Source: Ascaris suum
Taxonomy: Eukaryota > Nematoda > Chromadorea > Rhabditida > Ascarididae
NCBI GenBank assembly: GCA_013433145.1
Contig: CM024183.1
Location: forward strand, 6,615,703-6,679,702
Direction: 5' to 3'
DNA: 64,000 nucleotides
Below, piece after piece: positions 11,401-38,569 of the stretch (its first letter is position 1; the number at the start of each line of letters is the position of its first letter). The position numbers and the translations under genes were made by a program. The notes under the pieces are model-generated. The model was given only the letters and a program-made list of their open reading frames with translations. It did not search any database and had not been told where the DNA came from.

Positions 11401-11741
11401 TAGATTTATTCAGCGCTTAAAGTATTTACTGAATAAAAGCAATTACAAGTGAAGCAATGAATCTCTGAGCCATATGATTTCCGAACCCCTCCCCCCCCCC
11501 CCCCCCCCAGGAGGAAATGGCGCAAATCAGAATGTACCAAGAAAAGACTCACAAAAAAAAACGCTTAAAGTGATGCCAATGTTATCCCCCTTAGACACTT
11601 TCAACGAGATAAAAGAGCATGAAATGTGGATATTTTGGAAGCTCCATATATAGACTTACTCCCTTCTGAAGAACAAATAAACAGACGATGCAGCGAGTAC
11701 AAGCAGCGCCACCAACGACAATGTGACATCGTTTTCAACGC
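5156..11741 (-). CDS. RNF170: RNF170-like ER membrane RING E3 ubiquitin ligase (six exons)
   Basis: The coding sequence joins minus-strand exons 11660-11741, 10255-10363, 9779-9875, 9174-9250, 8047-8166 and 5156-5452. Exon phases agree at every junction. The 782 bases encode about 260 residues; human RNF170 has 258. Domain order matches the family: membrane helix (about 25 residues, LSLVALLVLAASSVYLFF), linker with NRIHP, C3HC4 RING (CPIC, CGHLFCCNC, CAVC), the motif NRRFSGEPRP, then a DUF1232 region with MWMFRIR and SPFDILPE and two hydrophobic helices. In vertebrates RNF170 sits in the ER membrane with erlins and ubiquitinates activated IP3 receptors for degradation; that role is inferred here by homology. 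All eight RING zinc ligands are present. The exon with the start ATG is not certain; see the candidate at 14735-14741. Introns range from 379 to 2594 bases. Confidence 0.9.
5453..8046 (-). other. intron of RNF170-like gene
   Basis: This 2594-base intron has no coding evidence. It holds two 16-base C tracts (5567-5582 and 7758-7773), which are G tracts in the transcript. The plus ORF at 6239-6463 and the overlapping plus frames at 6985-7247 look like chance. Confidence 0.7.
8047..8166 (-). CDS. RNF170: RNF170-like, linker exon with NRRFSGEPRP
   Basis: This exon is exactly 40 codons, phase 0 at both ends. It runs V-S-V-L-M-P-L-P-L-E-G-E, then an acidic stretch, then L-N-E-Y-N-R-R-F-S-G-E-P-R-P. 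The last part is nearly identical to human NDYNRRFSGQPRS, a hallmark of RNF170. The donor is GTAAGT. The acceptor ends TTTCCTTGAAG, unusual in having AAG instead of CAG. The plus-strand open frames here (7954-8417) are shadows. Confidence 0.85.
8167..9173 (-). other. intron of RNF170-like gene
   Basis: A 1007-base intron, GTAAGT to CCTTGAAG. It includes a C-rich, plus-strand pyrimidine stretch near 8980-9055. Nothing else is recognisable. The short introns 9251-9778 and 9876-10254 in the same gene are likewise featureless except for a 15-base C tract at 10143-10157. Confidence 0.65.
9174..9250 (-). CDS. RNF170: RNF170-like, second half of RING finger
   Basis: This 77-bp exon encodes N-C-I-Y-G-Y-W-R-H and ends C-A-V-C-R-A-V, corresponding to human ACIIAYWRYGSW and CPICRQTV. 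It supplies RING ligands 6, 7 and 8. The acceptor is ATGCTTTCAG and the donor GTAAGT. The exon itself begins with GTAATT, so CAG|GTAATT reads like a zero-length exon junction. The protein match shows the GT belongs to the exon. Confidence 0.9.
9779..9875 (-). CDS. RNF170: RNF170-like, first half of RING finger
   Basis: This 97-bp exon encodes D-Q-P-R-Q-Y-G-Q-D-R-T, then CPIC and TNCGHLFC. It carries zinc ligands 1 to 4 (C-x2-C, C-x-H) and ligand 5. The acceptor is TTCTTGCAG and the donor GTGAGT. The last base T joins GT of the next exon to make a cysteine codon. Confidence 0.9.
10255..10363 (-). CDS. RNF170: RNF170-like, linker exon
   Basis: This 109-bp exon encodes the segment between the membrane helix and the RING. 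It begins P-D-A-N-R-I-H-P-T-L-E, comparable to the human NIHPENQE stretch, and ends P-T-D-G-D. The acceptor is GGTTTTAG. The donor GTAAAC is weaker than the others but keeps frame with the RING exon. The surrounding open frame (10210-10545) extends into intron on both sides and should not be taken as the exon. Confidence 0.8.
10364..11659 (-). other. intron of RNF170-like gene
   Basis: A 1296-base intron between the membrane-helix exon and the linker exon. It includes an 18-base C tract (11491-11508) and a moderately GC-rich part around 10740-10860. The minus-strand open frames at 10871-11266 and 11035-11397 have no family resemblance and are probably chance. Confidence 0.6.
11660..11741 (-). 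CDS. RNF170: RNF170-like, exon with N-terminal membrane helix
   Basis: This 82-bp exon encodes V-E-N-D-V-T followed by a hydrophobic run (LSLVALLVLAASSVYLFF) and R-R. It matches the single N-terminal helix of RNF170 in place and spacing. The acceptor is TTTTATTTTCAG and the donor GTAAGT. It starts with two bases completing a codon begun upstream and ends with GA, completed as GAC by the next exon. It contains no methionine, so an upstream exon must supply the start. Confidence 0.85.
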
Positions 11742-12576
11742 CTGAAAATAAAAGAACAAACATAAAAAACTGTAAATTATAACATTTTTTAATGATCAGA
11801 AGCGGTAATGGAAGGTAGACGCAACAAGCATGGATATAGTTAAAGTAAATGAGCTAAAATATATGTATCATCCCATGGCAAGCAGTCGTTTGCGGACAGG
11901 TAATGTGAAGCTTCAGAGGAACGCCCACAGTCTGTCTTAATGACACACAGATAGAGGCAGCACCGACAACATAAATATCGTGCATCAGTGATACTGCAAC
12001 CTCTCCCTTACTTGCAAACGTATCTGTGTCTTGGAAAATTTTTATGATACAGCCAACCGGGTGCACTAACAGACTTCAATATTTACTCAGGCGACGCATC
12101 ATGTAAGTTCAAATCAGCAGCACAGAGCTATACAATTAAAATGAAACATCGAGCCATACCACTACAACCATGGATGGTTTATCCAAGTTCCTAAGCGTCA
12201 ACGGTGTTTATTTAGAGATAGCATACTAAAAGGTAATAGTTAAGTCGAAGAATGCACTCCATATAGAGATAATAGGTCACGCAGCATTTCTTAACACAAC
12301 GCTGATAAATGCACATGAAGCGAATGATTTCCTCTATCTCTTCCAGATTAAAAAAAAACCGAAACCGACTTAAAACTGCTTACAAATACAGCAATCCTGA
12401 AATAGCCTTGAAAGATTTCAAAGACCAATTGAATTTTGAAATCAAAATTTTCTACACTTTGCCACTCCTTTCTAACTATTCATACTTTGCCTATAAGAAA
12501 TGAGATTGCAATGATATTCGATACGGTTCCATAGAAGTAAGTTGGAAGTACAAAAAAACTATAATGATATATATAC

Positions 12577-12661
<85 letters not shown>

Positions 12662-14734
12662 AACATTCATAATCTAAGAATAGGGGACTCATATAGAGAA
12701 CTTCGAGGTAAGCAGACAGCAGATAAAAGAGTAAATTACTACGAGAAGAAAAAAACAATAAAGGAACTAACAACCTTCTATAAACTGACTTTCCGACGAC
12801 GGCACTCATCTTTCGATGAATTGTTGCAAAGAACACAGCAACGATTCGAAATACGATCGATTTATTCGAGCATTGATATAAATTTTAAATTACCCACAAA
12901 TTGTATCGAATGAATCCAACGAATACCTGGAATATTCGTAATGACTCATACCTCTAAATATTAGATCATCATCGCTTATTCAGATCGTTCTTCAACGTGA
13001 GATGAATGAACGAATTCAAAAATGCTAACGAAGAAATGAAAGTGCGAAAGCTTGAAGTGTTTTAGAGATTTGGAAATAGATTTGCGGGAGAAGCGAAAGA
13101 AACGAAGACGATAACAGAACCAATTTTGCTCTTGCGAATTTAGCCTCATTTTTATGAGCGGTCGTTTCATTCCGCTTAGATGATTTTTTTTCTTCTGGAA
13201 ATAACAGTTGAAATATCTCCTGGTAATAGATTAAGTCCAGTGCAAGTCTTCATTTCACAAAATCAGTGATAACATGACATTATAATTGTCCATCCGATAA
13301 ACTCAACTCATCAATCATTAAAAAAAACATGAACATAGGATGTAATTTAAAACATCGATTACAAATATAATTTTCATTTACAAAAGCGCAGTTAAAAGAG
13401 TCAAAAAAAATTAGAAATTAATTCCACTTATCATCCAGCTTGCTGATCTTTCGCCTAATTATAAAAAAAAAAAATAAACAATAGAGCAGCAAAAATATGA
13501 ACATGACCGTTTTATTATTTTATGGCTTACCCGGATCGTATAAAGGTGATAAATAAGGAAGACGACTGGCAAAAGGCAAAAAGTCTACACACTGACGAAT
13601 TTCAGATTGGAATTACTTCATGAAGAGTTGAAATATGAAAATTTCATTGACTTAAATACGCAAATTTCGTATGATCTATAATAGAAAATTTCTCAGCTAT
13701 AGCTTTATCGATCATTATATTCTCATATTCTCGAGAAATAATTGTGCCCGAAGTGAAAGATCATAATTAATCCCACTATTTTGTTTTTCTAGTTAGCGAA
13801 CGAACACTGTTGGTGGTTATATTCGATAGCTGAAAGATCCTATAAATGACAAAAAAAAAATTGATGGTACTTACACACGCAACAAATGGCCTAAATTCAG
13901 GAAGCAGGATGGGGGAGGGGTTGTATATTTGAACAGAAAAGTGGATAAAATGCCACCATGACCCAACTAGATGTCACTGCTCGAAAGATGAGCAGAAGAC
14001 AATCGCTGATCTGCTAGCTGAGCCGGTAGCATTTTATCTAGAAGGTCACGAACCCGATACCCGTTTCACTTATTTTCAGGCCATATTCATATTTCGATCA
14101 GGTTTTTTCCAGCCCTGGTTGGTTTTCTAGTTTCCTCATGATGGCCGAGCTAGACATCGATAGAAGCAAAAGAATGGACGAAAAACTTTTCAAACTTCAT
14201 TCAAAAGTTATAAAATGGGAAATCACAAATCGTCGTCTCAGTGTCGAAGATTGCCGGCAGATAGAACGCACGATACGATTGCCCCTTTAGTCGTAACAAA
14301 ACACAAAACTCCAAAATAGAGGAGGGGGGGGGGGGAAAATTCAAAACGAATGCTTGCATAATGAATAGTTGAGAGCTTCTCTGTTATGAAAAAATTTGCA
14401 TATGTTTTTTAAACGTTATGGGGTTTATCCGCATGAATAGGTTTACCTTTAGACAAAATCAACAAGAGCATAGCATTTAAGGACCCCCCCCCCCCCCTCA
14501 ACGCCACCAAATGAGCAGTAGGACTATACTCTTTATAATCGGGAAACCAAAGGGTAGATTGATAAGCAAAACGACCGTATGATCCAATATACACAACTCG
14601 AAAACCTAAGATCGGCGACACATATATCATGTGTTCTGCTGGTAGATATCTAACAAAAACTTTTGGCTGCAAAGATTTCAAGACAAAGCAGTTCATTAAA
14701 AAAAAAAACGCACTGCCACCCCGCCCTTCATTAC
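11742..14734 (-). other. region upstream of RNF170-like exon 11660-11741
   Basis: This is either intron (if the first exon is at 14735) or promoter. It holds the (TA)n array at 12567-12659 and a 12-base G tract at 14324-14335. A degenerate tRNA-like stretch lies near 14009-14072. No convincing exon was found. Confidence 0.45.
12567..12659. repeat. (TA)n microsatellite
   Basis: Alternating AT, with two TAC interruptions before 12590 and a pure run after. Y/I-rich open frames on both strands come from it. Confidence 0.95.
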
Positions 14735-14741
14735 CTTTCAT
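14735..14741 (-). CDS. candidate first coding exon of the RNF170-like gene
   Basis: The minus strand reads GCTGAAATGAAAG followed by GTAATG. If that GT is used as donor, the exon contributes ATG AAA G and joins 11741 to give M-K-G-V-E-N-D-V. The phase fits and the full coding sequence becomes 789 bases (262 residues). Human RNF170 has about 20 more residues before the helix, the donor is not the strong GTAAGT, and other first exons are possible, so this is only a suggestion. Confidence 0.25.
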
Positions 14742-17657
14742 TTCAGCGCCAAGTCACAGAAAAATATGACCACCTGTTGAAATGAATTAATCAGATATTA
14801 ATAGTAACTGCCATATTTTAAAAAAAAAAAGCAACGAAATACCATTCGTTTACGCTTGAAAAAAGATGTTTAAGCTAGAAAAGTTCTAGACCTCTGCAGA
14901 CTGTGCAACTCCTAATGGGGTCGAACGCCGCTTGATTGAATTGAGAGATATGTGAAGGTACCCATCTACCTCTTTCATGCAGACTATATTGGCTCTGTTG
15001 TTCAAGCACCTATTTCGACATCCATGGACCAACAAGGTAGTCACTTTTTGATCAAGGTTTTCATTCATCAAACAATTTCTTCCCCCCCCCCCCTCCATCG
15101 CAACCGCATTCAAGCAATATTTAACTCTTGTCATTATCAATTTATCAACGAACTTAACTGCATCTATAATTAGAACAAAAATACCCGCATAACTCACATC
15201 CGATACCAACAATACCACAAATACCCACAAATATAAATTACGGGAAATGTTGAAGAAGAAATATCTTAGGCTCATAATGCAATAATAAATATCTGACTCG
15301 TTTTCAATCTTCTAATATTGCTCGATTTTAAAGAAAATCCGAAATTCTTTCTGCTTAGTCAGCCCATTTCCGCCATTTTTTTTTTTTTTTTTTGGAAAAC
15401 AAAACTATACGAAACTGATCGCTATCTCACTATTGCAATGAAATTTCACTGATCTCAACCAACTACAGACAACAGGAAATCGTTGCGAGACTACTTAATA
15501 GCTATTGCAGCTCCTCGAAATGAACTCTGATTTCTCATACCAAAGAAGTCTGCTATGCGCATTAGATGTTAGTGATATTTGCTACTCCAACGACATCATG
15601 AAGAGAAGGGCGCTGATGCACTAGATTTATATTTATATTTATGTTTGTATTTCTATTTATATCTGTATTTATGCACATATATATATTTATACGCGCATAT
15701 ATACAGATGTGTACGCATCGATACATGTATATTATTTATACACATATGCATATATATTCTAAATTTCCTTACCTTAAATTATTACTAACTTCCTTTATGA
15801 GAAGTGGGCAATATGGTAACTAATAACTGCCTACCTACGCTTTTCGAATATTTCTGCTGCCATTAACTAGCACCGGTAAAAAATAGATAAAGACTAAGAA
15901 AGGAATGAAAATTACAGCATAAGCGGCTTGTGGAAAAAAGTTTATCGTTGTTGGAAGAATATACACCAACATACAAGCATTAGAATATCGGGGAATAGTA
16001 CTACATTGTAAGTGGTTTTAAGAAGGATCGAAACGTTCAAAATAATATAGCATCGAGAGAGAAACGATTGCAAACATGATAATATTATCAGAACAATCAA
16101 AAATGGCCAATATGACACGTTTGAAAGCTGTTTATGAGAATTAACAAAACGACTATATTTATTTGTTACATAGGAATTGCTTTATAAGAAGCTAAAAATT
16201 TCCAATTTATGAAGAGAAAGCCTATTATCACATAAGATTCAATATAATATTGTCCTGGATATGTTGACCTATATTTAGTTGCTAATTTTCATGAAAATAT
16301 TGACGCAGAATTAAAAGTCCATCACGACATCCATATAGATTTAGGCCAGATTCATTAAAATACCTCATCAAAGAATTCGAGTAAGTTGTAAGAGTACCAA
16401 AAGTATAGAGCAGACACCTTCGAGATAAAAATAGAAGTTAAAGTGCCTTATTAGGGCTTAATATCGTTTATTTCGCTTATTGTTCAATACGCGCACTATT
16501 CAAATATACTTGTGTAAACGATTCTTATATGTATTTCAAAATTTTACGCTAATTTTCTCCCACTCAATTTCACTTCTATAAGAATATTTAACGCAAATAC
16601 AAATATGGAACGATTGCTTAGTCAATTGTGAAAAAATAAAATTTACACGACGAATAACATAATTTCTTTTTTTTTTTGGATTTTAAATAAAACATTCTTT
16701 TCATCGATATTTATTTCAAAGAGAATTTTTCCACTATGCATTTCTCTTCACAAATAGAAATAAAACACAATAAAACATAAATAACACAATACGAAACGCT
16801 TTATGAACGAATAGACAAATACCCATTTCTATATGTAATAACACATAAATAACGCTAATAAACAAAAATAAAACATCGAATATCAATCATATCAATCTCT
16901 CCATTTACAATATTACTTGTAAAGTAGTACATTCACAGTAATACTTATACAGTAATACAATTGTGCAATTCTATTGAATGAATACAATAATTGAAAAGAT
17001 TTTCTCATCAATGATATATTATCAAATCAGTGAGAAAAAAAAAAGATTGATAAAAAATTTCTGCAACAACAATAATAAATGAAAAAATTATCAGTTCAAT
17101 TGAAATGAAATTATTGCGCAAAATGAAATTTCTCTCTCTCTCTCTCTCTCTCAAAAAAAGAAAATTTCTCAAAAATTTCAGTCATGATATATGAAAATCA
17201 ACCATCGGCGATTATTTTATTCCACTACAATTATTATAATTTAAACAAAATAAACGTCATATTTACCTTAGATGAGAATAAGTTAATAGTTGTTTTACTT
17301 TAGGTGAGAATATCAACTTGACTTCTAAAATATAAAAAATTCATAAGAGTACAACTTAACAAGTTGTAAAGTTCAAAAACTTGACAAAGGTAATGCGGAA
17401 AATTTATCTTCCTAAAAGCTTTTTAAATCAATAATATCAGAAATAAAAGAAGTGATGAATCTATAAACAAAGAAATGATGAACTATCAATATTTTTCCAT
17501 CTAGATCAATTGCACGTATGATTTCGGAAATTTTCGCCGACAAACAAAGTTCGAACTTCTATGCAGTTTGAGAGCATGCAAATTGTCTACATTTTCTCGA
17601 TTAGTTTGCTTTTTGAGACATCTAACAATTGACAAATAAATGGACGTTTTCAATTCA
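14742..17657. other. intergenic between the two firm genes
   Basis: AT-rich sequence with a 12-base C tract (15082-15093), a T run near 15376-15393 and a (TC)n run at 17130-17152. The minus ORF at 14886-15275 crosses the C tract and shows no family features. The minus ORF at 17501-17725 partly overlaps the true last exon of the next gene in a different frame and is a shadow. Confidence 0.5.
17130..17152. repeat. (TC)n microsatellite
   Basis: TCTCTC run of about 23 bases downstream of the FAM89/LURAP1-like gene. Confidence 0.9.
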
Positions 17658-32321
<14,664 letters not shown>

Positions 32322-33159
32322 ACTAAAAACATAATTATTTATGCAAAAAATGCATGAAGAAATTCATGATTAATGAAAACGAATTTGCATAATCATATCA
32401 TCGCTTTATATAATAGGTAAAATTACACAACTCTTATAAATATTAATTGAAAAACAACAATGAGTTACAACAGGAAAAGCATACAGATATTTTCCAAGAG
32501 TTAAGTGAACGATATAGGAAAAAAAACACAGGTGAATAACATTTGAACACAAAACGATCAGTTAGAGAAGAATTTTTTTTTTACTAAATTCGGGAAAAAT
32601 CCTGATTATAGAAAAGAATTGCAAATGTAATTTCAAAGGCAATTTTAAAGGTAAAGCATCAATTTCACGCTAATCAACGATTAGCACAAATCAATTCATT
32701 CAGAAAAATTGAGTGAATGCGTTAGAATCTCATCAATGAACCCAATAAATATGCAAATAGTTTGGAAATTTTGATCAGAGAAATTTGCATTTCTCCATTA
32801 CGCGCATAAAGTAATAAAAAACAAAAACAAATATAAGTCACCCTCAATAAACAACTTGAAGAAAAAAGAGATTTTTTAAATTTATTTTCACTTTTCAACG
32901 AGAAATAGAAAAGAAATGCCAATTGAGGAAAGAAAATAACCTTGTAGAATGAGAGAACTAAACATATAAATTGTACACTCATTTAAAAAATATAGTTCAC
33001 TTCATGAAACAGTTTATCCTATGTGGATCAATATAACTTCAAAGGTTATACCACAAAATCAACTGTACGGTGCATTTTTGATCGATTACTTTGGTTAAAT
33101 ATTCTAGGATACTGGATCACTGAAGTCATAAAATAAAACCAATAAAAGTTTTAGAGTGG

Positions 33160-33270
33160 TGTTTGGATACCAGTAATTTGTTATCAGTAGTTGGATACCA
33201 GTAATTTGTTATCAGTAAGTTGGACACCAGTAATTTGTTATCAGATAGCAGTAATTTGTTACCAATAAGT
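33160..33270. repeat. four-copy 28-29-bp tandem repeat
   Basis: The unit TTGGATACCAGTAATTTGTT followed by ATCAGTA starts at about 33163, 33191 and 33220, with a degenerate copy ending near 33270. Confidence 0.9.
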
Positions 33271-35658
33271 AATAAATAGAATAAAACAGTAATAGAAAGA
33301 ATAGAAAAAAGTATAGAAAAAAAATAGTCACCTGTCTTGTTGGGAATACAACAAACCTTACTAATCACCTACGCTAAGGATTCGATAATGAACAATTACC
33401 TCAGCTACCTTAACAGATGGAGAGAGAGAGAGAGAAAAAGAGCGAGTGTGTTCTTTGATGAGAAAATCACATCACAAGGTATGATTTGATGAAAAGCGTT
33501 CACTAACCCATAAGACAATTGAATGGTTAAAGCATAAGAAGAGGTGGCCACTCCTTGCTATGTGTGACATAATAACTGCAAAAAAAAAAGAAAGATAGCG
33601 TTACCTAATGAAAGTTTCAGAGGTTTCGAATGGAATATTGCATAATATTTGTCATTGATGTCTTCATATCGTTAAAAGTTGTGAAAATATGCTCGATTTA
33701 ATTGAATTGGGATCGAAAATCTCTATGAAACAAAATTTTATGATCAATTTAGAAATTGTTGCAAACTTATATGAAAATATAATAGGAATGATATCATATT
33801 TAAATTATGCAATGGATTTTTGCTAAGGATAACAATTGCAATATGCAATGAGAATTTGATAAAAGTTTATGCAATGAAATGAGTTACTCAATGAAAAATA
33901 AAAATTCAGTAAAGTTTATAGCAAAAAAATATATGAAAACATTTAAAAATTTAAAAACACAGTAATAATTGAACAATAAATGTATTCTAATCAATGACAT
34001 TAACTATACAATTACTTAAATATTAAATCAGCAGTAAAATCTTATAAGTAATAAATATAATATCGCAAAATATAAGTGTGGTGTTAAGCTAAGTTATAGA
34101 CCCATTGATGTTTAATTTGAAAAAAAAAACCAAGAGAAAAGAAACTTGTAAGAACCATAAAAATTTGATAAAGCGTTCATTATTTCAAAATTCCTCAGCA
34201 ATGAAATCAACATCGGAATAAACTTACGGATAATTTTCAAATACAATGGAGAGGAAAAATTTTTTTGCGTATTCAGAAGGCGATTGAAATCAGTAAAAAA
34301 TTCAATTGGAATTTGCTACCAATATGAAAGAGACATTAATCGAAGAATGAAGAGATTCTGAGAGAAAAAAAAAACAATGCGAAACCTAAATTTCGCATGC
34401 GACTTTCCTTGAAATATATAACTCATGCTGCCAATAAGGAACTATTTACTAATTATTATTACTTACTAATTATTTGTCCGCACGCATTCGTTCTTTCCTT
34501 TAAGAAAAGGTGCGGTCTTATTTACGACAACAAAGTGGCCGACATACCACTGCCCTCTATCATACAAAAAAAAAATGTTCGCAGTAAAGAAATTCGTCAT
34601 CCAACACGTGATGTCGGAGATTTCAAAAACTATTGGCCACATTCAAACTGAATAAAAATAGAGATGAACTGAAAGGAAGGTAGATGAGAGACAGAGGGAG
34701 AGGCAGAGAGATTAAATTCTCACAAAAGAGGTGCATTATTGGTAGCAAACTTTAGCGAACGGCACAAAATTAAATCCCATTGGTAATATTTTTTTGTTTG
34801 TTGATTCGAATAATAAAATTTGCAACATTTATATAAAAGAACTCTACTTTTCAATTTTAATTAATGAAATCAGAAATGCTATAATGCTTGAGAAAAAAAA
34901 AATTAAAGAAATTCAATAAAAATAGCGAGAAAATAGCAAAAATTTTCCCAACCAAATGAATGAGCATAAATCTTAACTAGATGAAGCGAAATAGATGGCT
35001 AGCCTCAATGTATAATTGATATTTGAGTACGGCATCTCTCCGCTTTCTCCAAATATCGTTGCTTTCTATTGAAAACGCGAATCACAATGCATAGAAAAAA
35101 TTCTCCTATATGACATTTGAATCGGCAAATCTTTTCTATCATATCAATTCCTATGACGAAAACGATGAATGAACGATTGAGAAAAATACATCAGAAAATC
35201 TCGGCACATTATGCGCTTTTTGCAAATCACCGTAAAAATATTATGCATAATTTGAGAGAAAAAAAACAGCCCTTATTTTTTCCTCTTATCTAATCGATTG
35301 TATAATAAAGCGATCGTATGCATACTTTCCACAACAACTTAGAGTGTTCGCCAATTTCAATCAAAAATAAAAAACATATGCAGGAATAAATGATTCAGGA
35401 ATATAAGCATGAAGAAAGTTGAACTAAATAAACTTGATGATCGGAATTCTATCTTCAGGTTTTAGTTACTTCATAGAATATTATATATTTCATTGCTCAA
35501 TGGAAGGGATTTTTTCATTTTAGTGGCACAATTTGCTCTTAAAGTATAATCTTTTTTTTTTTTTTTTGCCGAATTACAGTACGTTTGCACAGAAATTTGA
35601 TTTAATTGCTAAAAAAGAATTAATTACAGTAGAAATAAAGGAAACCGCAGGTTAACTA

Positions 35659-35816
35659 AAAAGCGGGGAGGGAACACAGGTAGGGGGAATGTGTGAGAAA
35701 GGGACATAGAAGGAGAGAGAAGCGAGAAAGAGGGGAAATGGGTTAGAGAGGGAGAAGGAGAGAGTGAGAAAGGGATAACTTGCAGAAACGCGAAAGGGAG
35801 AAGGAGAAGAGAATTC
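35659..35816. repeat. polypurine stretch
   Basis: About 160 bases of almost only A and G on the plus strand, with GAGAGG and GAGAAAGGG motifs. The minus ORF at 35624-35896 (L/S/P/F-rich) is a low-complexity product. Confidence 0.8.
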
Positions 35817-36190
35817 CTCAATCTGTTTTCGTTCGTTCCAGTTATGCGAGAACTTCCGCTTGGCGAAACGCTATCGACACTTGGCAATGACAGCAAAAAT
35901 CATGCGTTAGAAGAAAAAAAAAACGTGAGTGGGATAAAGAGTTGAAGTGCAATCGTTAGTGCTCTTTGATTGACAATATTCGTTACTTAGTTCATAAAAG
36001 CGCTTCTGATTCAAATTCAAATTAAAAATATTAATTTGCATATTTCTTTATAAATCGTAAATATTAATGCCATGTCATATTTGCATAATATGGAATACCT
36101 AAACTATGCATCAAAGAAAAACCAGTACGCAAAGATTAGTGTTTTGTAACTGGCTATATCGCATCTAGCAGGTAACAGAGAAAATATATT

Positions 36191-36354
<164 letters not shown>

Positions 36355-36748
36355 ATACGTTATGAAACGCACCTAATACATTTTCTGCGGTATGTTTAGT
36401 GCTTCTAAGTGGAGCGGAAAAAATCACAACAAAAATGCAAATAAAACTTCACAAAATGGGAGTTTCCAAATGCAGAACAACGGAATTGATGAGAGAAATT
36501 CAATCATATGCGATTCCAAATACGATTACGTATGATCGTGTGTCGTTTCTGGCGCTTTCGCTGCCATTCAGATAAAGAGCATGGAAAGATGCTGGCGTTA
36601 TGGAAGGAATTAATAAACGCATCAAACTTGCAAAACTTCCAAAAAAGATTCGATGTGATTAACTCTGATAACCTCCCGAATCCAGGGACATGTAAAGATT
36701 TTTGAGGATGCATTATTTTTTCCAGGGAAGTGGAAGGATGTGACTTAC

Positions 36749-36781
36749 CGAAAATGTTGGTTTGAGTTTAAAATTTGGCGG
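36749..36781 (-). CDS. candidate 33-bp microexon
   Basis: The minus strand has a textbook acceptor (TTTATTATTACTTCAG), then 33 bases (CCGCCAAATTTTAAAC... ACATTTTCG), then GTAAGTCAC. All three frames are open. Joined directly to the acceptor before the FAM89/LURAP1-like ATG, it reads in frame into M-Q-K (R-Q-I-L-N-S-N-Q-H-F-R-M-Q-K). That would make it an upstream exon of that gene, but the joint is not proven and it could be UTR. Confidence 0.35.
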
Positions 36782-37053
36782 CTGAAGTAATAATAAAGTA
36801 AACTGTAGAAATGCGAAAATGGAGAAATGAAGAGAATTACCATCTCCGTGAAGAAATTTAGGAGTCGAGTGAGTTCGCATTACGGACTGATTGCAAAAGA
36901 GCACAGATTTCGAAAATTGAACACATTTTTGTGATTTACTGCAAATTTGCAAGCGCAATGCTGCCATAAACTCGTTCATTTAAAACGACTGGTTCAGATT
37001 TCCGCCATTCCTCGCGGAAAAAATCCTTTTGCTATTCTCTGAGATATAGATTC

Positions 37054-37187
<134 letters not shown>

Positions 37188-38569
37188 TTAGTTATACGTA
37201 TATTGTTTGTGCAGTTTTCTGAAAGAAGGACGATAGGAGAATCTGAAGGATGGTTTGATTTTTCATTTAAAAGTTCAATAGTGATGTTGTTGAGGGTGCC
37301 ATTTCCATACCTTCCAAAACAAAGATTAATTTATTAATCAATATACAAGTCCATCACCACAAAGTAGACGTATTTAAATGACAGTTAACTGTCTGCGGGC
37401 AAAGTACGAAACCAACTAAAAATGCAATCTAAGTGCGAGAGAACATTTTCGCCGGAATTGAAAGTATAGAGACAATGCATTTGCACGTAAAAGAGCAATT
37501 ATCATTGCGTTGATGAGATGAAACTTAGGTGATAGCAAGAGTGCAATTAAGTCCATAATAGATAATGATAGCAATGCTAAAGAAATGATAACAGCAAGAT
37601 TCTCTCTGATCGAAAATTTTTATAACCACTTCAAAAAGATATTATATATGAGTAATCATAAAAGTATTTCATAATTAACAATAAAAATATTTCATAATAA
37701 GATAAAGGTATTTCTTTTATTAGATGGGAATCTTAAGGTATCACTGTCGAATACAGATATTATCACAACTGAATAGATTTCGTTCTTTTAATCTTCCACT
37801 TGTTACCATTGATTGTGAATCGGATAACGGAGCAAAAGGAAAAAAAAATCTAAAGCGAAAATTGGAATGCTGCGAAGTAGAATCTCTAATCGTTATCATT
37901 CTTCCTGTTCTATACTATTCCAATTGAGTTGGGAAGCGGCAAATAGGAACACTCAATATCAATTCAATAAGTATGGTTGAGGAAAAGTGGCACAACATTA
38001 AGTGAAACATATCGATCGACTAACTGGATATTTAAGTCGATCAACGGAAGAAGAATGACTTGTAAAATATATACCTGGACTATAGACCTAAAACTCGTCG
38101 CTGCAATGCCGCAACGAAACTAAAATACGCTTAAATGGAATGGCTATGCTTAAAAATGTGTATCACAATGACGTCTAGTAGCTTGTATATGACTGAGTGC
38201 TGGCATATCGACAACAATAGGAATAAACACAATCATTATATGCTATTCGTTTTAATTATTTATGAATAAAAAATTCAGATTAAAAGAGATTTTTGATTAT
38301 TATCATTTTTTGTTGTTGTATAGAGAATGCGGAAAATTTTAGGTTTTTCAACTTGCAAAATTATTCTCTCTCTCTTTTTTTTTTTGAATCCAAGCAACTA
38401 AGATTTTTTCTAATCTATTTCTCTTGGATCATTATGACTAAAAATCAATTTCTCATTTCGATTTCGAGGTTTTCCATTTCTCTCTTACAGTCTAATATTA
38501 TGAAAATATAAATATTTGAAATGTTGAAGAGATAAGTGATTTAGTATTGAGTAAAATAATTTCGCTAAG

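Noticed and set aside
12150..12190. ATG GTT GTA GTG followed by GTATGG as RNF170-like first exon
   Set aside because: It ends in phase 0, while the next exon needs one leftover base.
13860..13910. Possible first exon of the RNF170-like gene ending at GTAAGT near 13870
   Set aside because: The phase needed to join 11741 puts a TAG in frame and there is no ATG after it.
33340..33395. GTGACT donor with upstream CCTTAG acceptor on the minus strand
   Set aside because: All three frames of the intervening sequence contain stops, so it is not coding; at most an untranslated exon.
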